Source of the DNA: a virus
Strand: one strand, 5' to 3'
Length of the DNA stretch: 23,717 nt
IMG/VR virus record: IMGVR_UViG_3300028548_002056
Coordinates: 1-23,717 of that record
A program made the position numbers and the translations under genes. This document shows positions 21,864 through 23,717 of this stretch, one piece after another. The first letter of the stretch is position 1. The number at the start of each line of letters is the position of its first letter. Under the pieces are notes generated by a model. It was not told where the DNA came from. It did no database searches and worked only from the letters and a program-made list of their open reading frames with translations.

Positions 21864-21933
21864 GTTGCTATGCGGGAGTCGAACCGCGCGACCAATCTAT
21901 GCAGACTGCTCTACCTGACTGAGCTAATAGCTA
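21864..21933 (-). tRNA. tRNA-like element with a shortened anticodon arm
   Basis: On the minus strand TAGCTAT pairs with ATAGCAA (6 of 7), with an outer G-C pair possible as in tRNA-His. TA at 8-9 and the D-arm GCTC AGTCAGGTA GAGC are canonical, and the T-loop TTCGACT is present. But only 24 bases separate the D-arm and T-loop where 28 are expected. The anticodon region (AGTCT GCAT AGATT) folds with a 4-base loop and no normal anticodon, and the T-stem is one base out of register. This looks like a decayed tRNA gene or a tRNA mimic. Confidence 0.45.
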
Positions 21934-21942
21934 CCATAAAGC

Positions 21943-21957
21943 ACCCTACTAGAGGGT
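21943..21957 (-). terminator. short hairpin after the 149-aa gene
   Basis: ACCCT/AGGGT stem with a 5-base loop, followed on the minus strand by GCTTTAT. It lies 30 bases after the stop of the 149-residue gene and just before the tRNA-like element. The stem is short and the T-run weak, so it may be a leaky terminator or a processing hairpin. Confidence 0.35.
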
Positions 21958-21986
21958 ACTTGAGTTAGCTACTAAAGATACTAGTC

Positions 21987-22436
21987 TTATAGTTCTTCAA
22001 TGCTATCGTCAGCTTCTAAAGCGTCTAAGTCAACGCCTTCTGGAGCTTGTTCTGCAATAGGGTCTTCTAAAGACTCTTTTGCAACTTTAACTTTGTTTAC
22101 TGGGTTAGCTTTGAACTGTGCTGCAACGATAGCTTCATCGAATGCACCAGCGTCTAAGCCAGCTTGTAGTTGTTCAGTGAAAGCTTCTACTTGCTCTGCT
22201 GAACAGTTGATGCGAGTTGCTCGTGGAGCTACTGCGTCTAACGCTACTGTAATACGACCAATTGTTAAGGTCAAGGCTACAGTGCCGTCTTCTTTAGCAA
22301 CTTTGTTACCGTCTTTAATCTTAACCGCTTTACGCGCTTCTTCGATTGTTAACAAGTAAGAAGGAGTAGCTGAACCTGAACGTGAGTTGTTGTTTGCTAC
22401 GGCTTGTGATGCTAGTGCTGAAAAGTCAAATGACAT
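21987..22436 (-). CDS. hypothetical protein with acidic tail (149 aa)
   Basis: Not recognised. Starts MSFDFSALASQAVANNNS, akin to the starts of the exonuclease and the candidate ssDNA-binding protein. A middle of strands follows (YLLTIEEARKAVKIKDG, GTVALTLTIGRITVALDAV), then an Ala-rich helical part and a strongly acidic C-terminus (EGVDLDALEADDSIEEL). The Ala-rich composition differs from its neighbours and suggests high expression. The acidic tail and shared start suggest a link to the replication proteins. AAAGGAAA precedes the ATG, and a 115-base leader with four hairpins lies upstream. Confidence 0.85.
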   Translation of the reverse strand: MSFDFSALASQAVANNNSRSGSATPSYLLTIEEARKAVKIKDGNKVAKEDGTVALTLTIGRITVALDAVAPRATRINCSAEQVEAFTEQLQAGLDAGAFDEAIVAAQFKANPVNKVKVAKESLEDPIAEQAPEGVDLDALEADDSIEEL

Positions 22437-22551
22437 ATTAGATATTTCCTTTAATAAGTGGTATCTCTACCATGTTTGTACAAAATTGTACGTGTTGGGT
22501 GAGCTTACTTCCCAATGATTAAGCTCAATCGACTGAGGTTATTCCTCGGTA
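22437..22551 (-). promoter_or_regulatory. leader with four hairpins upstream of the 149-aa gene
   Basis: Four stems in 115 bases: 22459-22463/22468-22472 (on the minus strand TGGTA-GAGA-TACCA, a GNRA-type tetraloop), the dyad GTACAA-AA-TTGTAC at 22478-22491, GAGCTT/AAGCTC at 22501-22506/22521-22526, and CTGAGG/CCTCGG at 22533-22538/22544-22549. Likely a 5' untranslated region that stabilises or controls the message, or a promoter with operator. Confidence 0.5.
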
Positions 22552-22800
22552 CTAGAATAGGCTACTATCTTTGACATAACCTATTGCTAATTCTTTGTGT
22601 ACTTGCTGTACAATTTGTTTTGTTGTGGCTTGTTTGTCTGTGGTTACTGATGCTATAATGTCTGCGCTCCCGGCCCATACATGGATTGTTATATCCCAAT
22701 GGCTGTAGGTTATTGTGATATTATGGCAATCTACATGTTTACGTACTGCTTTTTCAATACGTTTTCTAGCTTTCGCTAATTCAACGTGTAGTTTGGTCAT
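22552..22800 (-). CDS. small hypothetical protein (82 aa)
   Basis: Not recognised. A basic helical start (ELAKARKRIEKAVRKHVDCH) is followed by strands (NITITYSHWDITIHVWAG, DIIASVTTD) and a C-terminal helix (KQIVQQVHKELAIGY), a compact alpha-beta-beta-beta-alpha pattern. The ATG overlaps the stop of the gene before it (ATGA). The ribosome site AAGG is very close to the start, so translation probably relies on coupling. Confidence 0.75.
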   Translation of the reverse strand: MTKLHVELAKARKRIEKAVRKHVDCHNITITYSHWDITIHVWAGSADIIASVTTDKQATTKQIVQQVHKELAIGYVKDSSLF

Positions 22801-23042
22801 ACCTTAAACCGACCTACTAAGTTAATGATCTTCTGCATACCACGTGATAGGCGTAAGCCTTTAATCATCTCTGGGTTGAATGGGCTATCCTCTGCACACT
22901 TGGCTGAGAAGGTAGGCAGACCATTGGATAGCAATGGGATGGTTGGTGTAATTGATTTAACTAAAAGACGTGCTTTACGATTATTCTTCTTTAATGAGAA
23001 GTTAGCACCTGTTAAGATACCTAATTGTTTCTGTTTACGCAT
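22797..23042 (-). CDS. small basic hypothetical protein (81 aa)
   Basis: Not recognised. Basic N-terminal third (MRKQKQLGILTGANFSLKKN, then RKARLLVK), Pro/Ser-rich centre with one Cys, and a basic helical end (KGLRLSRGMQKIINLVGRFK). GGAG lies 8 bases before the ATG. Overlaps of 8 and 4 bases with its neighbours support co-translation. The charge suggests nucleic acid or membrane contact; this is an inference. Confidence 0.75.
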   Translation of the reverse strand: MRKQKQLGILTGANFSLKKNNRKARLLVKSITPTIPLLSNGLPTFSAKCAEDSPFNPEMIKGLRLSRGMQKIINLVGRFKV

Positions 23043-23211
23043 GTGCTGTACTCCGATTTGTACGTGTGATTGTTAAGGGTTTGTTGTTTGCTCTGGTACG
23101 CCAGTTTTCTTTACCATTTGCTACTACACCATAGGCACTATCTAATGTTTCAGGTGATTTGTTCATTGCGTCATCTACTAGACGTACTGCGTCCTTTAAT
23201 GATTTTCTCAT
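23035..23211 (-). CDS. small hypothetical protein (58 aa)
   Basis: A 58-codon frame with AGGAA 6 bases before ATG 23211, overlapping the next start by 8 bases. The product MRKSLKDAVRLVDDAMNKSP continues ETLDSAYGVVANGKENWRTR and ends in a basic tail. A helical N-terminal half and a polar C-terminal half are visible. Not recognised. Confidence 0.7.
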   Translation of the reverse strand: MRKSLKDAVRLVDDAMNKSPETLDSAYGVVANGKENWRTRANNKPLTITRTNRSTAHA

Positions 23212-23223
23212 GTTAATTCCTAT

Positions 23224-23427
23224 TTAGCGTCTGTTAGCAATTACTATGTCTAATGTTTTAAGTACATAGATTGCTAGTGAAGTTCGTTTACCTTGCCACC
23301 CTCTCAGGTGTATAGGTCTATTTGTGAAGTTGTTAGTACATTCTGTTATAATACGAGTTCCTAACAAGTTGAAGTAGTATCGCACTGTAACTGAAATGTT
23401 TATGTCGTCTATGAGTAATGTATTCAT
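23224..23427 (-). CDS. small hypothetical protein (67 aa)
   Basis: Not recognised. The frame is open from 23472, but GAGGA 6 bases before the ATG at 23427 sets the start (MNTLLIDDINISVTVRYYFN). The middle is strand-rich, with GWQGKRTSLAIYVLKTLDIV towards the end. First supported gene from the right edge, just downstream of the structured non-coding block. Confidence 0.7.
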   Translation of the reverse strand: MNTLLIDDINISVTVRYYFNLLGTRIITECTNNFTNRPIHLRGWQGKRTSLAIYVLKTLDIVIANRR

Positions 23428-23717
23428 TTTAATCCTCAGTGTCGGTTTATTATGTGTGAATTGGTCGGTCAATGTCGGTTTCCCTCCCGCACTGGCGAGG
23501 TGTCTCTTTACCGAGCTGCACTTGGAGTTGCCTTCGCTAGAAAGCCTTGCGGCTGGAGCAGTCTTTTGAACTATGCTTTTGACCTGTGACGTGGGAGCGC
23601 AGCGACCTCAGTCACCAACGCGGTAAAGGCACAATTAAGTGCCTTTATTAGTTGTTTGCGTTAAGGTTAACTAAACAAATAAGTACTCTCTAGCACATCG
23701 TTTAAGTTTAGCCCGTT
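23428..23717 (-). ncRNA. structured non-coding block at the right edge
   Basis: About 290 bases without a gene. TTTACCG at 23507-23513 and CGGTAAA at 23621-23627 pair across about 110 bases. Inside is AGCC-GCAA-GGCT on the minus strand (23543-23554), a stem with a GNRA tetraloop, plus a GTGAC/GTCAC stem. A perfect 8-bp hairpin AAAGGCAC/GTGCCTTT (23625-23632/23639-23646) overlaps one arm, so the two folds compete. GTCGGTTT occurs twice at 23447-23481. It could be a structured leader, a terminator plus promoter region, or a small RNA. It continues past the window. Confidence 0.45.

Overview
The window is part of the genome of a lytic tailed phage with short-tail (podovirus) genes. All credible genes lie on the minus strand, so the genome reads from the right edge to the left. 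Hallmarks are a single-subunit T7-type RNA polymerase, a family A DNA polymerase, a FEN-type 5'-3' exonuclease, a T7 gp8-like portal, scaffold and major capsid protein. The RNA polymerase lies next to the structural genes, after the DNA metabolism genes, and primase and helicase are separate genes. This matches the phiKMV-type layout of the T7-like phages rather than T7 itself. Strong Shine-Dalgarno sites and ATGA/TAATG overlaps suggest a Gram-negative bacterial host. The ribonucleotide reductase pair and MazG-like gene are common in aquatic phages, but no gene identifies the host. No integrase or repressor is visible.

Layout in reading order. 23717-21987: a structured non-coding block, four small unknown genes, a hairpin-rich leader and a 149-aa protein with an acidic tail. 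21986-21272: a non-coding stretch with one good tRNA and one tRNA-like relic. 21271-18261: a 38-aa acidic protein, primase, three small genes and DnaB-like helicase; the first codons of the helicase gene occur three times here. 18261-14050: a DUF3310-domain protein, NrdB, NrdA, a MazG-like hydrolase and an M15 peptidase. 14049-13164: about 890 bases without a credible gene, full of hairpins, with a tRNA-like element at its upstream end. 13163-6604: two small genes, DNA polymerase, a candidate ssDNA-binding protein, a two-helix membrane peptide, exonuclease, two tiny genes, ligase, two small genes and endonuclease VII. 6604-1: RNA polymerase, a cupin-like protein, a small virion-type protein, portal, scaffold and capsid (cut by the left edge).

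Together, the nucleotide genes (NrdA/B, MazG-like) supply dNTPs to the replication set (primase, helicase, polymerase, exonuclease, ligase, endonuclease VII), and the phage RNA polymerase probably transcribes the adjoining late genes. The most unusual features are the repeated helicase start with a hybrid helicase/primase junction, two large hairpin-rich non-coding regions beside tRNA-like elements, and a short N-terminal peptide shared by three otherwise unrelated proteins. Several genes below about 60 codons were found by reading the intergenic gaps and are listed with their ribosome binding sites.
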